Assembly (NCBI GenBank): GCA_964349065.1
Contig: CAYGEY010000011.1
Span: forward strand, 1-30,118
From: CAYGEY01 sp964349065
Lineage (GTDB): Bacteria; Patescibacteriota; Gracilibacteria; 1-14-2-50-48-13
Reading direction: 5' to 3'
Length of the DNA: 30,118 nt
The notes beneath the pieces are model-generated. The model saw only the letters and a list, made by a program, of their open reading frames with translations. It made no database searches and was not told the origin of the DNA. Below are positions 8,405-16,603 of this stretch, in pieces (positions within the stretch are counted from its first letter, which is position 1; every line of letters begins with the position of its first letter). Both the position numbers and the translations under genes were made by a program.

Positions 8405-8432
8405 TTGACTTGCTGTCAATCAAGTATGGAAT
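8405..8432 (+). promoter_or_regulatory. Weak possible promoter just upstream of the YceI-domain gene
   Basis: TTGACT, 16-nt spacer, TGGAAT, which would give a short leader of about 20 nt. The -10 is poor. The -35 overlaps a small hairpin (TTGAC/GTCAA), so this may be incidental. Confidence 0.25.
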
Positions 8433-8460
8433 AGAATAGCGCAGATATTTTATCCAAAAC

Positions 8461-9510
8461 ATGGTTCTTCGAAGATCATTACAGGTAGCTCTACTATTAA
8501 TAATCATAGGAGCAGGAGTACTTCTCTTCAAAACTCTCTCCTACCATCCCACTCTCACAAACGAAATCACGTGCAGTACCGACTCCACTTGCCCCCAGCC
8601 TTTTGCAGCAAACGTGGCCCTCTCGATCTGCGGTACGGAAACAACATTTGAAAGGGAAACGACACCTGCCAAGGAAGTCCCACAACAAAGTTCCCCACAA
8701 AAGCTCAAAGACTTTTTTATGCAAATTGGTACTTCATTTGACGGTGCCTGTCTTGGTGAGACTTGTAACGGCGATACATGCCAAGGGAAACCCGGTATAT
8801 TCAAGATGTGGGTTGGAGACAAGCTTATAAAGACAAGCAGTGAATATATAATCAAGCCGGGTGATCTTATTGTGCTTTCTTTCCAACAAAGAAGTGATAA
8901 CAAACGCCCGAATGTATCTCAAGCCCTATACACTGGCCCATACTATTTTTTTCCGCGAAAAATTAGAGACGGAATGAATATTGCGAAAAAATATGAATTA
9001 GATTCAAAAGAAACAAAATTGGAATGGGAGGGAAGCAGCATTGTTCAGACGAACTCGGGATCAATCAACATAACTGAAGGAAGTATTCAAGTAGACGAAC
9101 TGGGGAAAGAATTTCTCTCCGGTCGATTTACTATTGATATGAAATCTATCACAAATACTAATCTCCCTGACGGCCCTAATACAATGCTTACCAATCATCT
9201 CAAAAGTGCTGAATTTTTTGATGTAGAAAAATTTCCGACAAGTGAACTCACAATTATCTCTGTAACAAAAACTGTTGCTCCCGATATGTATGACGTGCGA
9301 GCAAATCTCACAATAAAAAACATTACAAACCGAATTGAGTTTCCTGCAAAAATAGTCCAGAACAATGACAAGAAAATCATTGCAGATAGCAAAATCAATA
9401 TTGATCGCACGAAGTGGGGTATTTCAAATTTGTCTCAAATAGTCGGAACAACTATAGATAAAGCTATCCGAAATGAGGTTACATTGAATCTTCATTTGGT
9501 GATGGAGTAA
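8461..9510 (+). CDS. Membrane-anchored YceI-domain protein with cysteine-rich linker
   Basis: 349 residues. An N-terminal helix (about 7-27) anchors or exports the protein. Residues 35-115 hold seven Cys, including a DGACLGETCNGDTC cluster; 115-150 (KMWVGDKLIKTSSEYIIKPGDLIVLSF) look like a small beta-grasp-type domain. From about 175 to the end it matches the YceI lipocalin-like fold: LEWEGSS, GSIQVD, GRFTIDMKSITNTN, HLKSAEFFDVEKFPTSEL, TIKNITNRIEFPAKI. Known YceI proteins bind isoprenoid-like lipids in an extracytoplasmic beta-barrel. Inference: a surface lipid-binding protein whose cysteines may be substrates of the window's DsbA-like proteins. No Shine-Dalgarno site; it ends just before a repeated 3' element. 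Confidence 0.8.
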   Translation: MVLRRSLQVALLLIIIGAGVLLFKTLSYHPTLTNEITCSTDSTCPQPFAANVALSICGTETTFERETTPAKEVPQQSSPQKLKDFFMQIGTSFDGACLGETCNGDTCQGKPGIFKMWVGDKLIKTSSEYIIKPGDLIVLSFQQRSDNKRPNVSQALYTGPYYFFPRKIRDGMNIAKKYELDSKETKLEWEGSSIVQTNSGSINITEGSIQVDELGKEFLSGRFTIDMKSITNTNLPDGPNTMLTNHLKSAEFFDVEKFPTSELTIISVTKTVAPDMYDVRANLTIKNITNRIEFPAKIVQNNDKKIIADSKINIDRTKWGISNLSQIVGTTIDKAIRNEVTLNLHLVME

Positions 9511-9520
9511 GTTTAAAGAA

Positions 9521-9603
9521 ACTATAAAACTAAAGTTACCCTAGGATCGACTTTTGGCGAATGGACGTGAGCCAAGGAGAGCCGGGTACTTTAGTTTTGT
9601 AGT
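9521..9603 (+). repeat. 3'-end structured element, copy 1
   Basis: Begins 11 nt after the YceI gene stop. The outer stem of about 20 bp (9521-9541 with 9584-9603) has one G-U pair and one bulge and closes with TACCC/GGGTA. The core starts GGATCGA, has an inner stem TTGGC/GCCAA around the loop GAATGGACGTGA, and ends GGAGAGCC. The equivalent of the second stem (GGATC/GAGCC) has one mismatch in this copy. It lies between convergent genes, so it may terminate both; the core orientation is sense for the YceI gene. Confidence 0.75.
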
Positions 9604-9612
9604 TGAAATATT

Positions 9613-12138
9613 TCATTGTACCTCCTTCACCTTCGCCAGTGTCGAAATCCCCGCAACAAATCCAATTGCCGTGACAGAAAATATTATTAACCAAACATTA
9701 GTTGCTAGTGACTCCAAATGAAAATATTCAGCAATAGGAGAATAAATAATTACCACCTGTAAAGCTACAGAAATGAGCATCGACCAAAGTAGGGTTGGAT
9801 TAGAAAACGGTCGAAGATGATCATGGAATCTGATCATCATAATCACAACAAATTCGTAGACTACAAACCCTGTAAATAAAGCAGTCCGGGCAACCCCTTC
9901 GCCATATGGGTAACAAAGGAAAAAAATACAGAGCATGGCGACCATCTTCTGTAGTGAGATAATGTAAATCCGTTTTAAAATGAGTTTGTCCAAAATCCCG
10001 TGATTCATGGATCGTGGTTTTTGATTCATTATATCTGGCCTACTTGGGTCAAGACCGAGAGCTATTGCCGGAAGGCCGTCAGTTAAGAGATTGATCCAGA
10101 GGAGCTGAATTGGTAATAAAATTGGTTCTTTTAAAGTAAAGAAAATAGTTGCTAGAAAGATGATCCCAACTTCAGCAAGATTGCTAGTAAACAAATACTG
10201 CACAAACTTTCGGATATTATCATATATTCTACGTCCCTCCCGAACCCCTGAAACAATACTAACAAAGTTATCATCCATAAGTACAATATCCGAGGCCTGT
10301 CTCGATACTTCCGTACCTCTGATTCCCATAGCAATTCCAACATGTGCATTTTTCAGGGCGAGGGCGTCATTGACGCCGTCCCCGGTCATAGCAACTATGC
10401 GCCCCATTTTTTTCAGGAGGTCAGTAATTCTAAGTTTATGTTCCGGACTAAGTCTTGCATATACTTTGCATGTTTTTAATTTTTTCGTCAGTTCGGCATC
10501 TGTGAGTGTATCGACTGCATTACCGTCCAAAACTTCAGCACTTGGTATCCCGGCTTCTTTTGCAATAGCTTTTGCCGTGAGATTGTGGTCCCCTGTCAAA
10601 AGTATCACATCAATTCCTGCAAAACCGCATTCTAAAATAGCCTCCGGCACCTGTAAACGTAGAGGATCTTTGATGGCGGTCATACCGATCCAAATCAGAT
10701 CTTTCTCTAGATTTGCCTCGTCAGTTTTATTTTTTGGAATGGAAGTAATCTCTTTATAGGCAAAGCCAATATTACGATTTGCTTTGCTCGCAAATTCATC
10801 ATGATGCAGGGCTATGGCTTTTCGATCACTACTTGTAATATTTCGTATTTTCCCGTTCACACAAATCTTGCTACATGCATTTAAAATATACTCAGTTGAA
10901 CCCTTTACAAAAACTCTCAGACCCTCCTCAGACTCAACCACCACACTCATCATCTTTCTTTTTCTATCAAAAGGGATTTCAAACATTTTTTTCATCTTTG
11001 ACTCATCAGAAATATATTCTTCTGCGAAATGCACAAGTGCCGTCTCAGTATGATCTCCAACCAATTCTCCCTCAATTACCCGAAGGGTATTATTTGTATA
11101 ACATGCGGTCATAAAAAGCGTGGAGGGAATATGCCTGGCATCCTGAGCCCGAAAGCTCGTGAGACCATCAACATATCTGATGACTTCCATTTCGTTTTTT
11201 GTGAGAGTCCCTGTTTTGTCGGTGCAAATAGTATCAATTGCACCCATTGTTTCAATGATCCCCAGTCTTCGTACTGCAACATTATTTTTTGCCATCATTT
11301 TACCACTGAGTGCTAACGTTAACGTGAGAATGGCTGGTAGGCCTTCTGGAACGGCGGCTACAGATAATGCTATAGATAATAAAAATGATTGTTGTATAGA
11401 AAATTTCAGAAGTCCTAAGAGGAAAGTGAGAAAAGAAATAATTAAAATTGCTTTGAGGATTTTCTTTGAAAAAAAATGTAATTCTGTTCCAAAAAGTGAT
11501 TTTTCTTCTTTGATTGTACTGAGAGAAATAGCTATTTCTCCAATGCGTGTGTGCTTGCCGGTAGCTATGATTATAATTATAGCAGACCCGCCTGAAATGA
11601 GAGTATTCATATAGACAAGATCTTTATTTTTTTTACGAACAGCAACGGATTCACCAGTGAGCATTGATTCATCTGTCAGGAGAGAAGTGGTCTCCAATAT
11701 TTTCCCATCTGCAGGCACAATATCTCCAACATCAAGTAACACGATATCTCCTGGAACAATCAGATCATGACTGATCATATGTATTTTGCTATCTCGATAC
11801 ACTTTGGCCATTGGAGCTGACATTTTTTTAATGGCTTCAATACTTTTTTCTGCTTTATATTCTTGTAGAAATCCGGCTAATCCGGAAACAAATATGATAA
11901 GTATAATAAGTACTGCATCCAGAATATTATCTCCCGGAGCGTAGAAATGTAGTCCTATAAGAATTACTGCAACAACGAACAATAAAATAAGAAGCGGGGA
12001 AGTAAACTGTGCAAGAAATATACGAAAAACTGAAACTTTCTTTTCAGAAGAAATAGTATTTGGTCCATATTGTAATAATAAGGCGTTTGCTTCAGTGGTA
12101 GTTAATCCTTGTTTCATGAGTGAGGTGAGAGTATGCAA
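9613..12138 (-). CDS. Calcium-type (P2) P-type ATPase
   Basis: Pumps cations across the membrane using ATP and an aspartyl-phosphate intermediate. Seen in order: N-terminal cation-ATPase domain (GLTTTEANALLLQYGPN), actuator TGES (161-164), PEGLP in helix M4 (264-268), phosphorylation site Asp307 in CTDKTGTLT, nucleotide-domain KGSTEYIL, hinge TGDGVNDALALKNAHVG, and M5/M6 motifs NLAEVG and NLLTDGLPAIALGLDP. The M4 PEGLP with Glu in M5 and Asn/Asp in M6 is typical of Ca2+ transporters, though metal specificity is inferred. 841 residues is slightly short of 880-900. Start: TTG at 12138; the ATG at 12117 begins exactly at the conserved region and is an alternative. Ends in TGA. Confidence 0.92.
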   Translation of the reverse strand: MHTLTSLMKQGLTTTEANALLLQYGPNTISSEKKVSVFRIFLAQFTSPLLILLFVVAVILIGLHFYAPGDNILDAVLIILIIFVSGLAGFLQEYKAEKSIEAIKKMSAPMAKVYRDSKIHMISHDLIVPGDIVLLDVGDIVPADGKILETTSLLTDESMLTGESVAVRKKNKDLVYMNTLISGGSAIIIIIATGKHTRIGEIAISLSTIKEEKSLFGTELHFFSKKILKAILIISFLTFLLGLLKFSIQQSFLLSIALSVAAVPEGLPAILTLTLALSGKMMAKNNVAVRRLGIIETMGAIDTICTDKTGTLTKNEMEVIRYVDGLTSFRAQDARHIPSTLFMTACYTNNTLRVIEGELVGDHTETALVHFAEEYISDESKMKKMFEIPFDRKRKMMSVVVESEEGLRVFVKGSTEYILNACSKICVNGKIRNITSSDRKAIALHHDEFASKANRNIGFAYKEITSIPKNKTDEANLEKDLIWIGMTAIKDPLRLQVPEAILECGFAGIDVILLTGDHNLTAKAIAKEAGIPSAEVLDGNAVDTLTDAELTKKLKTCKVYARLSPEHKLRITDLLKKMGRIVAMTGDGVNDALALKNAHVGIAMGIRGTEVSRQASDIVLMDDNFVSIVSGVREGRRIYDNIRKFVQYLFTSNLAEVGIIFLATIFFTLKEPILLPIQLLWINLLTDGLPAIALGLDPSRPDIMNQKPRSMNHGILDKLILKRIYIISLQKMVAMLCIFFLCYPYGEGVARTALFTGFVVYEFVVIMMIRFHDHLRPFSNPTLLWSMLISVALQVVIIYSPIAEYFHLESLATNVWLIIFSVTAIGFVAGISTLAKVKEVQ

Positions 12139-12175
12139 AATGAGAGTACCAAATATTTACAATATTGGTAAGAGT

Positions 12176-12205
12176 TTGCATGAAAACACGCTTGTCATGT
12201 ATAAT
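12176..12205 (+). promoter_or_regulatory. Sigma70-type promoter for the potassium-channel gene
   Basis: TTGCAT, 18-nt spacer, TATAAT. Predicted transcription start near 12212 places the upstream TTG codon (12165) outside the transcript and supports translation from ATG 12228. Confidence 0.65.
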
Positions 12206-12227
12206 AGATGACGAAACACAAACAAAT

Positions 12228-12581
12228 ATGAAAACTCCAAGAATATTTAGATTTCTCATACACCTGCTTTTTGATGAAGAGCTAAGGGTTTTGTTTTTAT
12301 CTGTTTTGTTTGTCCTACTAATTGGGACTATTGCATATTCTCTTTTAGAAGGACTACATTTGTTTGATGCTTTTTATTTCAGTGCAATTACACTGACAAC
12401 TATCGGATTTGGGGATATTGCTCCGCTTACTGTTGGGGGAAAACTTTTCACTATCATATATATATTCTTTGGACTGGTGCTGATGTTAAGCACGATCAAT
12501 GTCGTAACGTATCAACTCATTCGGCATGAACAGGAGGAAATGAGGCGGACGAAAAGACTTAAAGCTAATACTCGAAAATAA
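12228..12581 (+). CDS. Two-helix potassium channel (KcsA-like pore)
   Basis: 117 residues: helix 1 (about 20-40), a pore loop with the selectivity filter TTIGFGD (57-63), and helix 2 (about 70-97), followed by a short basic, charged tail. This is the minimal two-transmembrane tetrameric K+ channel plan; TIGFGD matches the TVGYGD signature with the accepted F for Y variant. There is no cytoplasmic RCK/TrkA_N domain, so gating is not obvious. Start: a longer reading from TTG 12165 is rejected because the -10 box lies downstream of it. It is divergent from the P-ATPase, giving a small ion-transport pair, and is followed by a copy of the 3' element. Confidence 0.88.
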   Translation: MKTPRIFRFLIHLLFDEELRVLFLSVLFVLLIGTIAYSLLEGLHLFDAFYFSAITLTTIGFGDIAPLTVGGKLFTIIYIFFGLVLMLSTINVVTYQLIRHEQEEMRRTKRLKANTRK

Positions 12582-12585
12582 GTAT

Positions 12586-12672
12586 TTTCTAGGAAAGTTT
12601 ATATACCCTAGGATAGACTTTTGGCGAATGGACGTGAGCCAAGGAGAGCCGGGTATGAAACTTTCTTAGAAA
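12586..12672 (+). repeat. 3'-end structured element, copy 2
   Basis: Begins 5 nt after the channel gene stop. A 15-bp outer stem (12586-12600 with 12658-12672, one G-U) has a sequence unlike copy 1, then ATACCC/GGGTAT. The core from GGAT to GAGCC differs from copy 1 at a single base (GGATAGA instead of GGATCGA). This is the only copy lying between two same-strand genes rather than convergent ones, which shows it is not simply a bidirectional terminator. Confidence 0.75.
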
Positions 12673-12679
12673 TCAGCTC

Positions 12680-12707
12680 TAGTCAGTCAAAAAAATAAGG
12701 GTATATT
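12680..12707 (+). promoter_or_regulatory. Possible promoter for the cysteine-desulfurase-like gene
   Basis: A good -10 (TATATT, 12702-12707) with a poor -35 (TAGTCA, 16-nt spacing), directly after the copy 2 element. Predicted leader of about 20 nt before ATG 12733. Confidence 0.3.
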
Positions 12708-12732
12708 CTTTGCATAGAAATATCCGCAATGT

Positions 12733-13947
12733 ATGTTTGGTTTAAATAAGAAAGGTCAGACTCATGAGATGAATCATGATTTTTCGTACATTCCCGAGAA
12801 TGTTTTTTATTTTGACTCTGCGTGCCAGACCATGCGGCCTTTTGAAGTAATAGCTGCGGAAGAGGAATACTATATGAAATACAATGCCTGTGGTCATCGC
12901 GTAAAATATAAATGGGGAGAAAAAGTCGATGATAAGGTCGAAGAAACAAGAGATAAGCTATTAAAGTTTGTAAAAAAAAGTAAGGATGATTATACAGTTG
13001 CTTTTACTCTCAATACTACATATGGAATTAATCTGATATTAAGCCAATTGGGGGAGGATAAGTATGAATCAATTGTAACATCGGATATCGAACACAATTC
13101 TGTTTTCTTGCCGACAATGACGTTTGCAAAGAGAGCAGGAATAAACAGGGTTGTACTGGATCGAGCAGAAGATGGTTCATTAATATATAACAAAACTGAT
13201 CTACGACGTTCAGTGGTAGTACTCAATTCCACTTCTAATATTGATGCGAGAAATCTGCTCAATGTCAAAAAATTGGCGGATGATATTCATGATGAGGGCG
13301 GAATATTGATTTTGGATGCTGCGCAAACCATGGGGCATAGTCCTGAGCTATTGCACGGTGTAGATTTTGATGCCATCTGTACTTCCGGCCACAAAATGTA
13401 TGGGCCAAGTCTTGGAATTATCATCATAAAAAAGTCGTTGATAAAGCAGTTGAAACCAACATGGATAGGAGGGGGAACTGTGTCTGATGTACAGAAAGAG
13501 ACATTTGTTCTCATCGATGATGAAGAGGAGATGTTCTCTAGGTTAGAAACAGGACTTCAGGATTTTGCTGCTATTATTGGCCTTAATGAAACATTACATT
13601 GGATAGATAGTTTTAAACCGGAAGGCAAGCATGCGGCCGACCATACAAAAGAATTGCAAACTATGGTTTTTGAAAATCTTTCCTATATTCCTGGGTTACA
13701 TATTTTAGGCGGTCCGGATGGTGGTACGTTTAGTATGTACCACGATGGGATTGATAGTCATACTCTTGCTCTGTACGCCAGTGAACAAAATATTATGATG
13801 AGGAGCGGATATTTTTGCTGTCATTATTATCTAAAAAATAAACTTAAACTTCCACCGTTACTTCGGCTATCACTTGGTTTGCACAATACTAAGGCGGAAG
13901 TAGAGTTTGTGCTTACAACGTTAGAACGATTATTTAAAACACGTTAA
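12733..13947 (+). CDS. Class V aminotransferase, cysteine desulfurase-like
   Basis: 404 residues of the PLP-dependent class V fold. Seen: FYFDSACQTMRP near the N-terminus, DIEHNS (His121), LILDAAQTMGH with Asp195 (contacts the PLP ring) and Gln198, TSGHKMYGP with the PLP Lys221, and RSGYFCCHYY where SufS/CsdA carry the catalytic Cys. Known relatives mobilise sulfur from cysteine for Fe-S clusters or thiolated tRNA; others act on kynurenine or isopenicillin N. The Cys at the expected place supports a desulfurase, but no Suf, Isc or tRNA-thiolation gene adjoins. The CVYC thioredoxin-fold gene begins 2 nt after its stop, so they are coupled. Alternative start: Met13. Confidence 0.82.
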   Translation: MFGLNKKGQTHEMNHDFSYIPENVFYFDSACQTMRPFEVIAAEEEYYMKYNACGHRVKYKWGEKVDDKVEETRDKLLKFVKKSKDDYTVAFTLNTTYGINLILSQLGEDKYESIVTSDIEHNSVFLPTMTFAKRAGINRVVLDRAEDGSLIYNKTDLRRSVVVLNSTSNIDARNLLNVKKLADDIHDEGGILILDAAQTMGHSPELLHGVDFDAICTSGHKMYGPSLGIIIIKKSLIKQLKPTWIGGGTVSDVQKETFVLIDDEEEMFSRLETGLQDFAAIIGLNETLHWIDSFKPEGKHAADHTKELQTMVFENLSYIPGLHILGGPDGGTFSMYHDGIDSHTLALYASEQNIMMRSGYFCCHYYLKNKLKLPPLLRLSLGLHNTKAEVEFVLTTLERLFKTR

Positions 13948-13949
13948 AT

Positions 13950-15023
13950 ATGCTGTGTATTGCCTCCTTTTTTATCTTTGTTATCCTTGGTATTTTTTCT
14001 GCATATTATCGCAAGCTCGCCGGTAAAGCGTGGTACTGTGTTGTGCGAAGGATTACATTCCGACCTTGTGATATTAATTTTTCGCAGGAAATAAAAGGCA
14101 AACTCCTCGGGAAGATTATTTTGAAAAAACCCCGATTTGCAAAATTTTTAGAGAAGTGGATAGATTTTTTTGCATTTGGTTTTATCGTGCTCTCTATTTG
14201 GAGCTTGTTTATGGTATTTTTTGCAGGACTAAATTTATTTGTATATGATACATGTGATCCGCATTCTGTAGAATCATGTTCTCTTGGAGGAGAGTCATGT
14301 GGTATAAACACTACAACTCCAGGATTTTTTGAATCCATGGGAAGTGGAGATATTTTTGGTTATTTTGGAAGAAATATCTCCGAATTTGGAAACACGCTTT
14401 CTCGTATCCCCGATCGATTTCGAGAGTGGAAAGTGTCAGATTATGTCACATCTGAGAATACATATTACCTTCCATATGATAGTAAAAAAGAAACAATTCT
14501 AGAGATTCTTGATCCATCATGTGTGTATTGTGCAAAGCTTTTTGGTAATGTAAAAAAGGCAGGTGCAGACCAGAAATACAATCTGACGTATTTTGTCTTT
14601 CCAATCCCAAATAGTAATAATGCAAACGGGTATAAATTTCCACATTCATATTTGTTGGCAAAATATCTGCTAGCTATTAAAATTGCGGAAAAGGGGAAAA
14701 CTCAAAACGGTATTTCAAAGGATTGGCAATTCCTTGAAGAAATTTTTACTGGACATGAAGGAGATATGACCATGCAAGAAGCATTTAATCTTCAGTTTAA
14801 TGATGAAAATGCAGTTTTAAAAATAAATGACATATTGAGAAAAATAGGATATGATGAGGGTGACATAAAGTATATTTCAAGTACAGCAGATGGTCCAGAA
14901 GTAAAAAAACAGCTTGCTGAACAGAAAAATATCGTAGAAACAAAAATTAGGACAATCAAAATCCCTACAATTTTATTACACGGTAGAAGATACGACAGGG
15001 TGATAAACCCTGACCAATTTTAG
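13950..15023 (+). CDS. Membrane-anchored thioredoxin-fold protein with CVYC motif
   Basis: 357 residues. Helix 1 (about 3-19) and helix 2 (about 70-97) frame a basic cytoplasmic segment with Cys30 and Cys40 (WYCVVRRITFRPC), then an extracytoplasmic part. A small Cys cluster (102, 110, 117) precedes a DsbA/thioredoxin-like domain: LDPSCVYCAKLF (Cys191, Cys194) and the cis-proline signature IKIPTILLHGR. Known: CxxC thioredoxin-fold proteins exchange disulfides. I associate this architecture with Patescibacteria, but cannot search to confirm. It is tightly coupled to the aminotransferase (2-nt gap) and precedes two DsbA-like genes, suggesting a thiol-chemistry cluster. Confidence 0.78.
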   Translation: MLCIASFFIFVILGIFSAYYRKLAGKAWYCVVRRITFRPCDINFSQEIKGKLLGKIILKKPRFAKFLEKWIDFFAFGFIVLSIWSLFMVFFAGLNLFVYDTCDPHSVESCSLGGESCGINTTTPGFFESMGSGDIFGYFGRNISEFGNTLSRIPDRFREWKVSDYVTSENTYYLPYDSKKETILEILDPSCVYCAKLFGNVKKAGADQKYNLTYFVFPIPNSNNANGYKFPHSYLLAKYLLAIKIAEKGKTQNGISKDWQFLEEIFTGHEGDMTMQEAFNLQFNDENAVLKINDILRKIGYDEGDIKYISSTADGPEVKKQLAEQKNIVETKIRTIKIPTILLHGRRYDRVINPDQF

Positions 15024-15072
15024 TACCACACAATATCTCAAAAAAAAGAAAATAAGAAGTTTCCCCAAACTA

Positions 15073-15081
15073 TGTTATAAT
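15073..15081 (+). promoter_or_regulatory. Extended -10 promoter for the tandem DsbA-like genes
   Basis: TG-T-TATAAT, an extended -10 with a perfect hexamer and no good -35. It gives a leader of about 25 nt before ATG 15114, so the two DsbA-like genes can be transcribed separately from the upstream pair. Confidence 0.5.
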
Positions 15082-15113
15082 ATTTTGAAAATTTATTTTA
15101 CTATTACCTTCCC

Positions 15114-15866
15114 ATGAAACAATCAAATCTCGGTCTAACATTAGCAATTGTCTTTGCATCTAGTGTGATCTCCGGATCATTGGTGTATTTTGGTATGAAT
15201 TTAAGTACGAGCAATCTTGGTTCAAATATGATGGGTAATAGAGTTGCAGCAGATACAAATAAAGCAGGAGCTGATAATAAGGTTGCTCCAACTACTGCTC
15301 CTACTAAAGTTGATGTTCCTAAGCCTGATGCAAACAAAGATCATATTTTAGGTGATAAAAATGCAAGATTTTCTTTAGTAGAATATTCTGATTTTATTTG
15401 TCCTTTTTGTAAGAAATTTCATCCTACTGCACAATCACTCGTTACTCAATATAATGGTCAAGTCAACTGGGTACTTCGAAACTTCCCACTTTCAATTCAC
15501 GATCCACTTGCAACAGATACGGCTATTGCCGCAGAATGTGTTGCAAAGACTTCTAGCAATGATGCATTTTGGAAGTTTGCAGATAGTATGATGGCAGACC
15601 AGGCAAATCAGAACAGAGATGCAGCATACTATGGCAAGATGGGAATGGCAGCAGGAGCTGATAGTGCAAAAGTTATGGATTGTTTTTCTAAGAGAGAGAC
15701 GGAGAATATTGTAATTGCAGGGTTGAATGAAGGAATGAACGTTGGAGTGACTGGTACACCTGCAAGTTATATTTTGGACAATAAAACTGGTGAAACATTC
15801 TTTATTGGAGGGGCCGCTCCTCTTGCAAAATTTGCTTCTATTATTGATAGCCAATTAAAGAAGTAA
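15114..15866 (+). CDS. DsbA-family thiol-disulfide oxidoreductase (CPFC)
   Basis: 250 residues: an N-terminal helix (about 8-28) acting as signal or anchor, a Ala/Thr/Lys-rich linker to about 75, then a DsbA-like (Thioredoxin_4) domain. Motifs: DHILGDKNARFSLVEYSDF, CPFCKKF (Cys96, Cys99), LRNFPLSIHDP, and the cis-Pro GVTGTPASYIL. Known: such enzymes, like BdbD, introduce or isomerise disulfides in exported proteins. The next gene is a closely similar paralogue 1 nt downstream, a tandem duplication. The partner re-oxidant (DsbB or VKOR type) is not in this window. Confidence 0.9.
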   Translation: MKQSNLGLTLAIVFASSVISGSLVYFGMNLSTSNLGSNMMGNRVAADTNKAGADNKVAPTTAPTKVDVPKPDANKDHILGDKNARFSLVEYSDFICPFCKKFHPTAQSLVTQYNGQVNWVLRNFPLSIHDPLATDTAIAAECVAKTSSNDAFWKFADSMMADQANQNRDAAYYGKMGMAAGADSAKVMDCFSKRETENIVIAGLNEGMNVGVTGTPASYILDNKTGETFFIGGAAPLAKFASIIDSQLKK

Positions 15867-15867
15867 T

Positions 15868-16587
15868 ATGGTGATTAAAAGAGAAATATATTTTGTTGCT
15901 ACTATTATAATTGCAATAGGTGCCGTTCTAGGCACCTATATGTATTTCGGAACTAATTCTGAGGAGGGAAGGCAATCAAGTCTACTATACGGTGATTTCC
16001 AAAAATCCGCAAAGAGTAAAACGAATCAAGTGTCACTTCCTCTTCCCAATAGTACAACAGATCATTTATTAGGAGATGCAAAATCAAGATTGGTTCTGAT
16101 AGAGTATGTGGATTTTATGTGTCCGTATTGTAAGAAGTTTACACCTGTTATTGGAAGTATACTAAGTGCATACAAGGGGAAAGTTGCACTTGTATATCGT
16201 AATTTTCCATTACCTCATCACGATCCTTTGGCTACAGATAGTGCGATCTCAGCCGAGTGTGTCGCTAAAATTACGGGTAATGATGCGTATTGGAAGTTTA
16301 CAAGAGCGCTTTTTAATGATCAGTCGAATCAGACACGGGATGCAAAATATTTTGGTTCCATGGCCAAAAACGCAGGAAGTGACGGTGAAAAAGTTATAAA
16401 ATGTTTTCAAAAAAGAGAAACAATTGTTAAAATTGTGGATGAATTTAATCTGGGGTTGGATCTTGGGATAAAGGGTACACCAACAAGCTTTTTGTATGAT
16501 ACTAAGACAGGTGAGACGACACTTATTACCGGATCAATTGATGAAAAGAAATTATCATCGTATATTGATCAGTTGCTAGCTAAATAA
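15868..16587 (+). CDS. DsbA-family thiol-disulfide oxidoreductase (CPYC), tandem paralogue
   Basis: 239 residues with the same plan as the upstream gene: anchor helix (about 8-27), shorter linker, then the DsbA-like domain with DHLLGDAKSRLVLIEYVDF, CPYCKKF (Cys85, Cys88), YRNFPLPHHDP and cis-Pro GIKGTPTSFLYD. Many stretches are identical to the paralogue (for example the AECVAK and QTRDA/QNRDA regions). The dipeptide between the catalytic cysteines is PY instead of PF and the linker is shorter and more basic, which may tune redox potential or reach. It starts 1 nt after the upstream stop, so the two genes are translationally coupled. Confidence 0.9.
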   Translation: MVIKREIYFVATIIIAIGAVLGTYMYFGTNSEEGRQSSLLYGDFQKSAKSKTNQVSLPLPNSTTDHLLGDAKSRLVLIEYVDFMCPYCKKFTPVIGSILSAYKGKVALVYRNFPLPHHDPLATDSAISAECVAKITGNDAYWKFTRALFNDQSNQTRDAKYFGSMAKNAGSDGEKVIKCFQKRETIVKIVDEFNLGLDLGIKGTPTSFLYDTKTGETTLITGSIDEKKLSSYIDQLLAK

Positions 16588-16603
16588 TACACTTACAAGT
16601 GGG

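Noticed and set aside
10160..10759. Long open frame opposite the P-ATPase (199 codons)
   Set aside because: It is a shadow of the ATPase coding strand with a Ser/Thr-rich, unpatterned translation; the same holds for other long frames opposite the VirB4, SLH and desulfurase genes.
12165..12227. Longer N-terminus for the potassium channel from TTG 12165
   Set aside because: The promoter's -10 box lies within this stretch, so the TTG would not be in the transcript.
16588..16603. CACTTACAAGTG inverted repeat between the DsbA paralogue and the helicase as a terminator
   Set aside because: Four to five base pairs with a tiny loop and no T run are too weak to call.
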